Below, piece by piece: positions 6,802 to 15,317 of a DNA stretch of 64,000 nucleotides. Made by a program: the position numbers and the translations under genes. The notes under the pieces are model-generated. The model was given only the letters and a program-made list of their open reading frames with translations. It had not been told where the DNA came from and ran no database searches. This DNA comes from Capnocytophaga sp. ARDL2 (GTDB lineage Bacteria; Bacteroidota; Bacteroidia; Flavobacteriales; Flavobacteriaceae): positions 1,674,001 to 1,738,000 of the forward strand of contig NZ_CP168034.1 in the NCBI RefSeq assembly GCF_041530365.1. The letters run 5' to 3'. Within the stretch, counting starts at the first letter, position 1. The number at the start of each line of letters is the position of its first letter.

Positions 6802-8589
6802 ATGAATACATTCAGAGAATTAGGATTGAATGAATCGTTGTTACAAGCGATTCAAGATATGGGATTTGAAACCCCTTCAGAGGTACAACAGAAAGCTATT
6901 CCAGTGCTTTTGCAACAAAAAACAGACATTGTTGCATTGGCACAGACGGGTACCGGTAAAACAGCGGCTTTTGGTTTTCCTCTTATCCAAAACATTCAGG
7001 CAGAGAGCAAAAGCACGCAGGCATTAATCCTATCGCCTACTAGAGAATTGTGTTTGCAAATTACTAACGAAATCAAGCAGTATTCTAAATACATCAAAGG
7101 ATTGCATACTGTGGCAGTGTATGGTGGAGCAAGTATTACCGAACAAGCACGTGAGGTGAAAAAAGGTGCTCAAATCATCGTGGCTACTCCTGGTAGAATG
7201 CAAGATATGATTAATAGAAACTATGTGAATATCAAAAACATAGAAATTTGTGTGCTTGACGAAGCCGACGAAATGCTCAATATGGGCTTTTACGAAGATA
7301 TTACTTCTATACTTGCAGACACTCCAAAGGATAAACAAACTTGGTTGTTTTCTGCTACGATGCCAAACGAAGTGGCAAAAATCGCTAAAGAGTTTATGCA
7401 CAAGCCTCAAGAAATTACCGTAGGACACAAAAATCAAGGTTCTACCAATGTTTCTCATGAGTATTATTTGGTAGGTGCAAGAGATCGTTACCCAGTATTG
7501 AAGCGTATTGCAGACATGAATCCAGAGATTTTCTCGGTGATTTTTTGTCGTACCAAACGTGATACGCAATCAATTGCAGAAAAGTTAATCGAAGATGGTT
7601 ACAATGCAGCGGCATTGCACGGAGATTTGTCTCAGGCACAACGAGATAGCGTAATGAAATCGTTCCGTCAGCGTCAGATTCAAATGTTGGTAGCTACTGA
7701 TGTAGCAGCTCGTGGAATTGATGTGGATGATATTACCCATGTAATTAATTATCAATTGCCAGACGAAATCGAAACCTACAACCACCGCTCGGGACGTACA
7801 GGTCGTGCGGGTAAAACAGGAACTTCGATTGTGATTATTACTAAAAGCGAATTCCGTAAAATCCAACAAATTGAGAGAAATCTCAAAACAAAATTCATCG
7901 AAAAAGACATTCCAAAAGGTATCGAAATTTGTGAAGTGCAGTTGTTGCATTTGGCAAACAAAGTTACAAAAGTGGAAGTAGCCGATGAAATGGATCAGTA
8001 TTTGCCAAAAATCGAAGAATTGTTGAGCGGATTTACCAAAGAAGAATTGATTCGTAAAATGTTTGCGGTAGAGTTTAACCGTTTCTTGGAATATTACAAG
8101 AAAAACAGCAACCTCGAATCGCCAAAATCTTCAAAAGGAAAACGCGATGGAGGAGAGACAAACAACGATGGAACGGTGAGATATTTCTTAAATTTAGGAA
8201 GTAGAGATAATTTCGATTGGATGAAATTGAAAGATTTCTTGAAAGAAAACCTCGATTTAGGAAGAGATGATTTGTTTAAAGTAGATGTAAAAGACAGTTT
8301 CTCATTCTTCAATACAGATGCCGAACACAGCGATCGCGTAATGGATATTTTGAACAATTTGCATTATGAAGGTCGTTGTGTAAATGTAGAAATTTCTACA
8401 AACACAGGCGGAGGTCGTTCTTCGAGAAGAGACCGAGGAGGCGATAGAGGTAGAGACAAATCTCCAAGAAGAAGAGAATCTATTTCAGATAAAGCTTCAT
8501 CAAAATTTGGAAGAAGACGCGAAGAAACACGAGCTCCAAAAAACGAACGCACCAGCAGAAGAGGTGATCGCCCAAGAAGGAGTAAGTAA
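6802..8589 (+). CDS. DEAD-box RNA helicase with DbpA-type RNA-binding domain and RG-rich tail
   Basis: This ATP-dependent RNA helicase probably acts in ribosome assembly or RNA turnover. With the ATG at 6802 it has 595 residues. The Q motif region is at 5-37, Walker A AQTGTGKT at 47-54, PTREL at 80-83, TPGR at 129-132, DEAD at 153-156, SAT at 184-186, and HRSGRTGRAG closes the second RecA domain. Residues 457-532 match the DbpA RNA-binding fold, which in DbpA targets 23S rRNA helix 92. The last 63 residues are rich in Arg, Gly and Ser, a typical unstructured RNA-binding tail. The start was moved from an upstream TTG because a perfect promoter box covers it. Confidence 0.93.
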   Translation: MNTFRELGLNESLLQAIQDMGFETPSEVQQKAIPVLLQQKTDIVALAQTGTGKTAAFGFPLIQNIQAESKSTQALILSPTRELCLQITNEIKQYSKYIKGLHTVAVYGGASITEQAREVKKGAQIIVATPGRMQDMINRNYVNIKNIEICVLDEADEMLNMGFYEDITSILADTPKDKQTWLFSATMPNEVAKIAKEFMHKPQEITVGHKNQGSTNVSHEYYLVGARDRYPVLKRIADMNPEIFSVIFCRTKRDTQSIAEKLIEDGYNAAALHGDLSQAQRDSVMKSFRQRQIQMLVATDVAARGIDVDDITHVINYQLPDEIETYNHRSGRTGRAGKTGTSIVIITKSEFRKIQQIERNLKTKFIEKDIPKGIEICEVQLLHLANKVTKVEVADEMDQYLPKIEELLSGFTKEELIRKMFAVEFNRFLEYYKKNSNLESPKSSKGKRDGGETNNDGTVRYFLNLGSRDNFDWMKLKDFLKENLDLGRDDLFKVDVKDSFSFFNTDAEHSDRVMDILNNLHYEGRCVNVEISTNTGGGRSSRRDRGGDRGRDKSPRRRESISDKASSKFGRRREETRAPKNERTSRRGDRPRRSK

Positions 8590-8638
8590 AAAACTGTTAA
8601 TTTATTCGTAACACGATACAGAAGTGTAAAATAACTCG

Positions 8639-8646
8639 TACATTTG
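8639..8646 (+). promoter_or_regulatory. candidate -7 box TACATTTG
   Basis: A TAnnTTTG match 22 bases before the next gene. No clear -33 TTTG. Confidence 0.45.
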
Positions 8647-8668
8647 AGAATATTATTATTCAAAACAA

Positions 8669-9361
8669 ATGATGAGAAATTTTACACTTTTAATTTTGTG
8701 TATGTTGAGCATTACCACTATGGCTCAACAAAAATTGCATGGAATTGTTAGAAATTTACATACAACAGACCCAATGTCAAAGGTTTCGGTCATCAATATG
8801 ACTACATTAGAAGTTGTAACAACAAGTTCTAATGGGGATTTTATCATTTCTGCACAAAAAAATGATGTATTGCATATTTCAAAAGCCGGATTTGTGACAC
8901 TAAAGACTATCGTTGATGACGAATGGATAAACGAACAAAAGAAAGCTATTTTTTTAAGTGAGGATATTGAGGAGTTAGAAGAAATTATCATCAATAATTT
9001 GCGATTGACAGGAATATTGCAAATAGATTCACGATTGATTGCTTTTGACGAATTGCCTTATACCAAAGATTTGAGCATAACAGGATATACGCCTTTTACA
9101 GGGGTAGATGTTATTGGAAGTATCTATAGAGGTGTAAAAAATAAATCAGCAAAACAACAGCAAATCAAACGATTACAGGAAGAAAATCAGATTATGGAAT
9201 TGATGAAAACAAGATTTGATAGAGAATTGGTTTCGAGTTTGTTGGATATCGATAAAACGAAAATCATCGATTTGTTAAAAACTTGCAATCATACCGAAGA
9301 TTTTATTTATACAGCAACAGATTATCAAATTTTTGATGCATTAAATAATTGTTTAAAATAA
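8669..9361 (+). CDS. secreted protein with carboxypeptidase-regulatory-like domain
   Basis: The 230-residue protein has a clear signal peptide (FTLLILCMLSITTMAQQ). A CarboxypepD_reg-like beta-sandwich follows at about residues 22-100: it begins KLHGIVRNLHTTDPMSKVSV and contains SSNGDFIISAQKNDVLHISKAGF. This is the same fold found at the N-terminus of SusC/TonB receptors, but no receptor barrel follows here. The C-terminal 130 residues are helical and unrecognised. Stand-alone proteins of this build are common in Flavobacteriia and have no established function. It is followed at once by a strong terminator, so it is probably monocistronic. Confidence 0.8.
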   Translation: MMRNFTLLILCMLSITTMAQQKLHGIVRNLHTTDPMSKVSVINMTTLEVVTTSSNGDFIISAQKNDVLHISKAGFVTLKTIVDDEWINEQKKAIFLSEDIEELEEIIINNLRLTGILQIDSRLIAFDELPYTKDLSITGYTPFTGVDVIGSIYRGVKNKSAKQQQIKRLQEENQIMELMKTRFDRELVSSLLDIDKTKIIDLLKTCNHTEDFIYTATDYQIFDALNNCLK

Positions 9362-9366
9362 AATTC

Positions 9367-9399
9367 AAATCCCTTTTTATATATAGTAAAAAGGGATTT
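9367..9399 (+). terminator. rho-independent terminator
   Basis: AAATCCCTTTTTA pairs with TAAAAAGGGATTT over 13 bp with a 7-base loop, followed by more T's. It ends the transcript of the preceding secreted-protein gene. Confidence 0.85.
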
Positions 9400-9460
9400 T
9401 TTATTGGTTAAAATTTTTTGTTTTAAAGTACTATCACTTTATAAAATGAAATATTTTTCC

Positions 9461-9468
9461 TACTTTTG
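9461..9468 (+). promoter_or_regulatory. -7 box TACTTTTG
   Basis: A perfect TAnnTTTG 39 bases before the ATG at 9508; it contains the in-frame TTG at 9466, ruling that start out. Confidence 0.65.
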
Positions 9469-9507
9469 AAGGTTGAAATCATTACACATATAAAATATTC
9501 AATTCAG

Positions 9508-10761
9508 ATGAATCACATTATAAAAAATGCTACATTAATAGCTAAAAATCATCCGTTACACAATCAAAAAATAAACATTCATATTGTAAATGGTGTCATA
9601 GAAAAAATTTCAAAAGATGCCATTGATGTAAAAGATGCTACTGTTATTGAAAAAGAAAATCTTCACATTTCTGAGGGTTGGATGGATAGTTCGGTTTCGT
9701 TTGGCGAACCTGGATTTGAAGACCGCGAAACCATTGCCAATGGATTGACCGTAGCTGCAAAAAGCGGATTTTCTCATGTGGCAGTAAATCCAAACAATCA
9801 ACCGGTTACAGACAATATTACTGCGGTAAAATACTTGATTAGTGAGGGAAGAGACAATGCAACTACACTTTTGCCAATTGGTGCTTTGACCAAAGAAGAA
9901 AAAGGTTTGGATTTGGCTGAAATGTACGATATGCAAAACTTTGGTGCTGTGGCATTTGGAGATTATAAAAAATCAATTGAAAACGCCAATTTGTTGAAAA
10001 TCGCTTTGCAATATGCTCAAGATTTTGATGCAACGGTACAAACATTTTGCAACGATGCAACCATTAAAGGAAAAGGTGTGGTACACGAGGGAATTGTTTC
10101 TACTCGCTTGGGATTGAAGGGGATACCTTCTTTGGCAGAGGAAGTTATCGTAGAGAGAAATCTTTCGCTTTTAGCTTACACAGGCGGAAAATTGCACATA
10201 CCAACGATTAGTTCGGCAAAATCTGTAGAATTGATTCGTGAGGCAAAACAACAAGGCTTGAATGTTACATGTAGCGTAGTGGTTCACAATTTGGTATTGA
10301 CAGACGAAGTTTTGGACGGATTTGATACAAGATTCAAAGTATTTCCTCCATTGAGAGACGAAAATCACAGAAAAGCTTTGATTGCAGGAGTAATCGACGG
10401 AACGATTGATTGCATTACTTCAGACCATTATCCGTTGGACATCGAACATAAAAAAATGGAGTTTGATTTAGCAAAAAACGGAACCATTGGTTTAGAATCA
10501 GCATTCGGAGCATTGAATACCGTATTGCCTTTGGAGGTAATTGTAGAAAAATTAACCGCTGCAAAACGCATTTTCAAAGTAGAAAAAACGGAGATTGAAG
10601 AAGGAAAACCAGCTTGTTTCACATTGTTCAATCCAGAGGGAATTTCTACATTTGACAAAGAAAATATCTTGTCAAAATCTAAAAATTCAGCTTTTATAGG
10701 TCAGGAATTGCAAGGAAGTGTTTACGGAATTATCAACAACGGAAAAATAGTTTGTAACTAA
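9508..10761 (+). CDS. dihydroorotase-like amidohydrolase lacking the metal-binding HxH motif
   Basis: The 417-residue protein has the dihydroorotase fold throughout (SFGEPGFEDRETI, FGDYKKSIENANLLK, GIPSLAEEV, CITSDHYPLDIEHK, GLESAFGALNTVLPLE). The canonical D-x-H-x-H-x-R-E-P-G block reads D60-S-S62-V-S64-F-G66-E-P-G, so both metal histidines and the substrate arginine are gone. The late Asp of SDHYP is kept. Non-catalytic dihydroorotase-like proteins are known as partners of aspartate carbamoyltransferase in some bacteria, and flavobacterial genomes carry relatives of this one. A structural or regulatory role is therefore more likely than pyrimidine ring closure. It overlaps the next gene at TAATG. 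The ATG at 9508 is chosen because the upstream TTG lies in the promoter. Confidence 0.85.
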   Translation: MNHIIKNATLIAKNHPLHNQKINIHIVNGVIEKISKDAIDVKDATVIEKENLHISEGWMDSSVSFGEPGFEDRETIANGLTVAAKSGFSHVAVNPNNQPVTDNITAVKYLISEGRDNATTLLPIGALTKEEKGLDLAEMYDMQNFGAVAFGDYKKSIENANLLKIALQYAQDFDATVQTFCNDATIKGKGVVHEGIVSTRLGLKGIPSLAEEVIVERNLSLLAYTGGKLHIPTISSAKSVELIREAKQQGLNVTCSVVVHNLVLTDEVLDGFDTRFKVFPPLRDENHRKALIAGVIDGTIDCITSDHYPLDIEHKKMEFDLAKNGTIGLESAFGALNTVLPLEVIVEKLTAAKRIFKVEKTEIEEGKPACFTLFNPEGISTFDKENILSKSKNSAFIGQELQGSVYGIINNGKIVCN

Positions 10762-11087
10762 TGAAAAATCAAACAGGTAAGGACGGAAAGTTGGCGGCAA
10801 TCATTGCACATTTAACCTTTTTAGGCCCAGTGATTGCGTGGTTTATCAATCTAGATGAAAAAGATGCTTTTGGAGCGTTTTACATTCGTCAAAACTTAGG
10901 ATTGGTTGCCTTGTTTTTCGTTTTGGGAGCGTTGGTGGCGATGATTCCCAATGAATTTGCGTTTTATGGATTTAGCTTGTTTATTTCCGTTTTATGGTTG
11001 TATAGTTTTTCAGGAGCTATTTCCAACCAATACCGTTTGATACCTATTTTTGGAAATTTGTTTCAAAAGTTGTTTGCAAGAAGATAG
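10761..11087 (+). CDS. small integral membrane protein (DUF4870/import-component-like)
   Basis: A 108-residue protein with about three hydrophobic segments (LAAIIAHLTFLGPVIAWFI, LGLVALFFVLGALVAMI, FSLFISVLWLYSF). The pattern matches small DUF4870-type proteins, some annotated as import components (Tic20-like); the function is not established. Its ATG overlaps the stop of the dihydroorotase-like gene, so the two are translated together. A basic C-terminus (LFQKLFARR) ends the protein. Confidence 0.7.
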   Translation: MKNQTGKDGKLAAIIAHLTFLGPVIAWFINLDEKDAFGAFYIRQNLGLVALFFVLGALVAMIPNEFAFYGFSLFISVLWLYSFSGAISNQYRLIPIFGNLFQKLFARR

Positions 11088-11099
11088 TTAATCGAGTTA

Positions 11100-11290
11100 A
11101 ATTTTTCTCACACAGATTTCACAGATTGATACAGATTTTTTTAATTAACAGCATTAAAAACGATAACACCTACGATTTAAAACAGATTATCGCAGATGTT
11201 TTTATGTATAAAAAATCAACTTAACTAATATTAATTGCTAAAAAAATGAGTTATAGAATTTGCGTAAATTCGTGAAATCTACAAGAGGAA
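11100..11290 (-). repeat. dispersed CTGCG/CTGTG repeat, copy B (inverted)
   Basis: CACACAGATTTCACAGATTG near 11110 and AACGATAACACCTACG...ACAGATTATCGCAGATG near 11159-11199 are the reverse complement of the A and D copies. A short direct-orientation end, CGTGAAATCTACAAGAGG, follows at about 11271. The copy is degenerate and non-coding and fills the gap between two genes. Confidence 0.6.
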
Positions 11291-11320
11291 ACTCAAGAGA
11301 AGCTTAAAAAAATAAAAATC

Positions 11321-11962
11321 ATGTCTTTACATTATATACTAAAAAAACCCAAAACTATCAAAGAAAAAAATCCGTTACTATTGTTGTTACACGGATTTGG
11401 TAGCAATGAAGAAGATTTGTTTTCATTTGCAAGTGAGCTGCCCGAAGACTATTTTGTTATTTCGGCGAGAGCTCCTAAAGAATTGTACAATGGAGGTTAT
11501 GCGTGGTTTGATATACAATTTGATATTTATGGAAACAAAACCACTAATGACCAAGAAGCCTTGGTTGCCAAGCAACAAATTATTGATTTTATAGACGAAA
11601 TCATAGAAAAATATCCAATCGACAAAGAAAATGTCAATTTGATAGGCTTTAGTCAAGGAGCGATTTTGAGTTATGCCATTGCCTTGACTGTACCAGAAAA
11701 AGTGAATAAAATTGTGGCATTGAGCGGATATTTCAAAGAAAATTACATCACGGATTATTTACCAGACGAAGCCTATAAGGACTTGTCGTTTTTTGTATCG
11801 CATGGTACAGTAGATCAGGTGATTTCGATAGACGAAGCACGACAAATAGCACCGATTTTGGAAAAGCGAAATATACAATACGAATATCACGAATACCCCG
11901 TAGGACACGGAGTTTCTCCTAAAAACTTTTTTGATTTTAAAGCTTTTTTGGAGAGGGAGTAG
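11321..11962 (+). CDS. phospholipase/carboxylesterase family alpha/beta hydrolase
   Basis: A 213-residue cytosolic serine hydrolase of the Abhydrolase_2 group (carboxylesterase or lysophospholipase type). The oxyanion region is LLLLLHGFGSNEEDLFSFA. The nucleophile is in GFSQGAILS near residue 113, the acid Asp in HGTVDQVIS near 165, and the His in PVGHGVSP near 196, giving a complete Ser-Asp-His triad. No signal peptide is seen. The natural substrate cannot be read from the sequence. The gene stands alone between repeat-filled gaps and ends in a very strong terminator. Confidence 0.9.
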   Translation: MSLHYILKKPKTIKEKNPLLLLLHGFGSNEEDLFSFASELPEDYFVISARAPKELYNGGYAWFDIQFDIYGNKTTNDQEALVAKQQIIDFIDEIIEKYPIDKENVNLIGFSQGAILSYAIALTVPEKVNKIVALSGYFKENYITDYLPDEAYKDLSFFVSHGTVDQVISIDEARQIAPILEKRNIQYEYHEYPVGHGVSPKNFFDFKAFLERE

Positions 11963-11977
11963 TATTTTTTGCATCAC

Positions 11978-12024
11978 AACTTCGCCAAAGTTTTCAACAT
12001 AATCCTGATAACTTTGGCGAAGTT
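11978..12024 (+). terminator. strong hairpin terminator, 15-bp perfect stem
   Basis: AACTTCGCCAAAGTT (11978-11992) pairs perfectly with AACTTTGGCGAAGTT (12010-12024), with a 17-base loop, followed by TTTTTT. A close relative with compensating changes lies at 57066-57116. Confidence 0.9.
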
Positions 12025-12094
12025 TTTTTATTTTTTTTTAACATATATTTCCGATAGCTATCAGAAACAAAGTTTTTCTACACACAACAATCTA

Positions 12095-12350
12095 TGTTTT
12101 CTTTAAAAGCGTAGCGTCTAATATTATTGCAAAGTTAGTTCTATGTTTCTACTGTTTCCTATGTGGATCAAAAATAATCTACCCCACAGGTGTAAAATAA
12201 GCGTCAATCTCTAAAATCTGCGAGAGAACTTTAAAAACGTAGAGTCTTTGTTTCCTCTAAAAGCAAAGCGTCTCTGTTTTTCAGTAGTGAAAAGAAAATC
12301 TAAAATCCTAAGTAGAAAAAAATGAAAAAAATCTGTGCAAATCTGTGAAA
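12095..12350 (+). repeat. dispersed AAAAGC(G/A)(T/A)AGCGTCT repeat, copy E
   Basis: TTTTCTTTAAAAGCGTAGCGTC near 12093 and CCTCTAAAAGCAAAGCGTCTCTG near 12250, then CAGTAGTGAAAA and AATCTGTGCAAATCTGTG. The same blocks recur at 34450-34640. Confidence 0.6.
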
Positions 12351-12375
12351 GAAACCTTTTCGAAGAAAACAAAAA

Positions 12376-12406
12376 TTGCCTATTCACAAATAAAATAGTA
12401 GTTTTG
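12376..12406 (+). promoter_or_regulatory. aroC promoter (TTG-N20-TAGTTTTG)
   Basis: TTG at 12376-12378 and TAGTTTTG at 12399-12406, spaced by 20 bases, match the Bacteroidota sigma-A promoter. The start codon follows 18 bases later. Confidence 0.7.
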
Positions 12407-12423
12407 AGCTAAATTTTAATAAA

Positions 12424-13482
12424 ATGAGCGGAAATACCTTTGGAAAAAATTTTCGATTGACGACTTTTGGCGAGTCACATGGTGTAGTTATTGGTGGAAT
12501 CATCGATGGTTGTCCGTCTAATGTTGTGTTGAATTTTGAAAAAATTCAACAAGAATTGGATAGACGCAAACCTGGGCAATCAACCCTCGTTACACAACGA
12601 AAAGAGTCGGATACTGTTTCATTTTTATCAGGAATTTGGGAAGAAAAAACCACAGGAACGCCCATTGCTTTTCAAATCTCAAATGAAAATGTAAAATCGA
12701 AAGATTACGATGTTTATGCCGATGTGTTTCGTCCAAGCCATGCCGATTATACCTATTTTCAAAAATATGGCATTAGAGATTATAGAGGAGGAGGTCGTAG
12801 CTCGGCTCGTGAAACCGCTTGTAGAGTAGTTGCGGGTGCTATTGCTAAACAATTGATTCCAGCTATTGAAATTCAAGCATTTACTTCGTCGATTGGTAAG
12901 ATAAAATTAGAAAAAGATTATACTCATTACGATTTATCAACCGTAGAACAATCGTTGGTTCGCTGTCCTGATGCTGAAAAATCAGCCGAAATGGAAGCAT
13001 ATATTCAAAAATTGAAAAAAGCAGGTGATACCACTGGTGGTGTGATTACCTGCGTGATAAAAAATGTTCCCATTGGTTTAGGAACTCCTATTTTCGACCG
13101 TTTGGAGGCAGATTTAGCAAAGGCAATGTTGTCTATCAATGCGTGTAAAGGTTTTCAAATAGGAAGTGGTTTTCAAGGTACGGAATTATTGGGAAGTCAG
13201 CATAATGATTTGCAAAACGAAGACGGAACTACAAAAACCAACCACGCAGGTGGAATTTTGGGTGGCATTTCCAACGGAATGGATATATATTTTGATGTCG
13301 CATTCAAACCCGTTGCCACTTTGTTACAAAAACAAAACATGCTTTCCAAAGACGGAACTATCGTGGAAGTGCAAGGAAAAGGCAGACACGATGCCTGTGT
13401 AGTACCTCGTGCTGTTCCTATTGTCGAAGCAATGGTTGCGTTGGTATTGGTAGATGCAATGTGGGAATTTAATAAAAGATAA
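12424..13482 (+). CDS. aroC: chorismate synthase
   Basis: AroC performs the last shikimate-pathway step, turning EPSP into chorismate with reduced FMN. The 352-residue protein shows the family signatures: the N-terminal [19 protein letters not shown], the middle [22 protein letters not shown], and the C-terminal [23 protein letters not shown]. The length is normal. Chorismate from it feeds menaquinone synthesis (menD in this window) and aromatic amino acids; aroB, an earlier step, is about 18 kb away on the other strand. The next gene starts three bases after its stop. Confidence 0.97.
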   Translation: MSGNTFGKNFRLTTFGESHGVVIGGIIDGCPSNVVLNFEKIQQELDRRKPGQSTLVTQRKESDTVSFLSGIWEEKTTGTPIAFQISNENVKSKDYDVYADVFRPSHADYTYFQKYGIRDYRGGGRSSARETACRVVAGAIAKQLIPAIEIQAFTSSIGKIKLEKDYTHYDLSTVEQSLVRCPDAEKSAEMEAYIQKLKKAGDTTGGVITCVIKNVPIGLGTPIFDRLEADLAKAMLSINACKGFQIGSGFQGTELLGSQHNDLQNEDGTTKTNHAGGILGGISNGMDIYFDVAFKPVATLLQKQNMLSKDGTIVEVQGKGRHDACVVPRAVPIVEAMVALVLVDAMWEFNKR

Positions 13483-13484
13483 TC

Positions 13485-14246
13485 ATGTTGGAAATAAACG
13501 AATTGAGAGATTTTTTGGACGAAAAAGTAGATTATTACAATTGTCCAAAATTTATTGAAACCGACCCTATACAGATTCCTCATAGTTTTCAGTTGAAAGA
13601 AGATATTGAAATATCTGGATTTTTGACCGCACAATTGGCATGGGGCAATCGGAAAATGATTATTTCCAATGCGAAGAAATTGATGAGTATTATGGGAAAT
13701 AGTCCATATGATTTTATTATGGAATATAATGATAACCAAGAAGATAAAATTGATTTTGTACATCGGACGTTTAGCAGTGTAGATTTGGATTACTTTTTTC
13801 GTTCGCTTAAAAACATTTATCAAAAATATAATGGATTGGAAGCAGTTTTTTCACTAAATAATTCAAAGGAATTGCAAAGTAGAATATCTGAATTTAAACA
13901 ATTGTTTTTTGAATTGGAACACCAGCAACGCACTGAAAAACACTTGTCTGATCCTGCAAAAGGTTCGGCAGCCAAGAGGATTAATATGTTTTTGAGATGG
14001 ATGTGTAGAAAAGATGATAGAGGAGTCGATTTTGGAATATGGAATAGTATTTCGCCTTCAGAATTGTCGTGCCCTTTAGATGTACATTCGGGAACGATTG
14101 CAAGAAAATTAGGATTGATACAACGCAAACAAAATGATCAAAAAGCGTTGAAAGAATTGGATGATAATTTGAGAATATTAGATGCCAATGACCCAGTGAA
14201 ATATGATTTTGCTCTTTTTGGATTGGGGGCAATTGAAAAATTTTAA
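13485..14246 (+). CDS. TIGR02757 (DUF2400) family protein
   Basis: A 253-residue soluble protein of a conserved family common in Bacteroidota. Recognisable stretches are ISGFLTAQLAWGNRKMII near residue 45, DPAKGSAAKRINMFLRWM near 155 and the closing KYDFALFGLGAIEKF. The family has no well-established activity; the sequence suggests a helical fold with a distant resemblance to HhH DNA-repair proteins (FLRWM, ALFGLG), which is inference. It is almost certainly co-transcribed with aroC. A strong bidirectional hairpin lies just after it. Confidence 0.85.
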   Translation: MLEINELRDFLDEKVDYYNCPKFIETDPIQIPHSFQLKEDIEISGFLTAQLAWGNRKMIISNAKKLMSIMGNSPYDFIMEYNDNQEDKIDFVHRTFSSVDLDYFFRSLKNIYQKYNGLEAVFSLNNSKELQSRISEFKQLFFELEHQQRTEKHLSDPAKGSAAKRINMFLRWMCRKDDRGVDFGIWNSISPSELSCPLDVHSGTIARKLGLIQRKQNDQKALKELDDNLRILDANDPVKYDFALFGLGAIEKF

Positions 14247-14248
14247 AT

Positions 14249-14286
14249 AAAATGTCCGAAGAGATCGATATCTTTTCGGACATTTT
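14249..14286. terminator. bidirectional terminator, stem AAAATGTCCGAA
   Basis: AAAATGTCCGAA (14249-14260) and TTCGGACATTTT (14275-14286), with a 14-base loop. It lies between two converging genes and overlaps neither. The same stem recurs at 59771-59814. Confidence 0.85.
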
Positions 14287-14291
14287 ATATT

Positions 14292-14900
14292 TTACAACTT
14301 GAAATACAGTTTTTTATATAACATTTCTCTTACACCTTCGTTCCATTCAGGTTTTAGAATACTCAAAACCATTGTATCTCTACGTTCGCCCGATGGAGTG
14401 ATGGCATTTCCTCTCAAAACCCCTTCGATTTCGCAACCAATACTTCTTAAAGCGTTGATACTGCGTACATTTTCTGTATATGCTCTATATTCGATACGAT
14501 GCATATTCATAAACGAAAAAGCAAAATCCATCAAGAGAAATTTGCAATGTTTGTTTACATACGTTCCTTGAAATTCTTTGCCATACCAAGTGTAACCAAT
14601 TTGCAGACGATTGTTATGTAAAAACACTTCGGTAAAACGTGTGGCACCACACAAACGTTCTTTCAACTTGTCATAAACAACAAAAGTATATTCTTGTTCC
14701 AATGCACGTTTTTCGAGTGCAATTTCAATATATCTGCGTAAATTTTCTGGAGAATCGGCTTTTACCATCGAAAATTGCCAAATTTCAGGTTCATTGGTAG
14801 TGAAATAAAGTAACTCATCATAATGTTCCATTGAAAGAGGTACTAATTTTACACAGTCGTTTTCCAAAATATAATCTTCCGAAAAAGAAAAAGTAGTCAT
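14292..14900 (-). CDS. GNAT family N-acetyltransferase (RimJ/RimL type)
   Basis: A 202-residue acetyl-CoA-dependent acetyltransferase of the Acetyltransf_3 (RimJ/RimL-like) group. The fold is visible as ENDCVKLVPLSMEHYDEL at the N-terminus, the strand QIGYTWYGKEFQGTYVNKHCKFLLMDFAF with the acetyl-CoA-binding region, and RIEYRAYTENVRSINALRSIGCEIEGVLRG. The last motif is the typical N.RS..al.klGF.EG.lR of ribosomal-protein and small-molecule acetyltransferases. The substrate is unknown. It faces the preceding gene, with a shared terminator between them. Confidence 0.9.
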   Translation of the reverse strand: MTTFSFSEDYILENDCVKLVPLSMEHYDELLYFTTNEPEIWQFSMVKADSPENLRRYIEIALEKRALEQEYTFVVYDKLKERLCGATRFTEVFLHNNRLQIGYTWYGKEFQGTYVNKHCKFLLMDFAFSFMNMHRIEYRAYTENVRSINALRSIGCEIEGVLRGNAITPSGERRDTMVLSILKPEWNEGVREMLYKKLYFKL

Positions 14901-14923
14901 TTAATATGTAAGGGAATTAAAAA

Positions 14924-15265
14924 TTAATTATTGATTAATTGAGAAAAATAATTCTTTGATTTTTGGTCAAATGAAATGTCTTTTAACAATTCGAGCGATT
15001 GTTTTGAAATAGTCATGAAATCTTCTTCTGTGAATTGATTTTCAAAACTTTCGTTTAACCAATTACTGATGATTCCTAAAACTCCGTTGATTTCAGCAGT
15101 TGAAATTGATTTTTGTTTCGCATAAATAATTCTCATAAAATTGGCAGCGATGTATGAACTTAAAGTACAAACTTCGTCTATCGTCAATCTTTTTTTTTCT
15201 TGTAATGCCAAGACGAAAGTGTCTAAATCTTTGGCAATCAATTGTTCTATAGGGGGTGTTTTCAT
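14924..15265 (-). CDS. hypothetical helical protein, unrecognised
   Basis: A 113-residue acidic, mostly helical, cytosolic protein that I do not recognise. It has no signal peptide, membrane segment or cysteine motif. Composition and codon use match its neighbours, and it lies between two clear minus-strand genes with a terminator upstream, so it is probably real. It may share a transcript with the acetyltransferase gene 23 bases downstream. Confidence 0.65.
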   Translation of the reverse strand: MKTPPIEQLIAKDLDTFVLALQEKKRLTIDEVCTLSSYIAANFMRIIYAKQKSISTAEINGVLGIISNWLNESFENQFTEEDFMTISKQSLELLKDISFDQKSKNYFSQLINN

Positions 15266-15280
15266 TTTGTTTAGATAAAT

Positions 15281-15308
15281 AACACCTGCTTGAAAACAAA
15301 CAGGTGTT
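15281..15308 (-). terminator. hairpin terminator after the FKBP-like gene
   Basis: AACACCTG pairs with CAGGTGTT over a 12-base loop. On the minus strand it follows the lipoprotein gene directly; the trailing U-run is poor. Confidence 0.6.
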
Positions 15309-15317
15309 GAGAATTTA

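Larger units (their letters stand above)
11963..12375. other. repeat-filled gap before aroC, no gene
   Basis: It contains the terminator hairpin at 11978-12024 and a second type of dispersed repeat (12095-12350). No coding sequence is supported. Confidence 0.6.
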
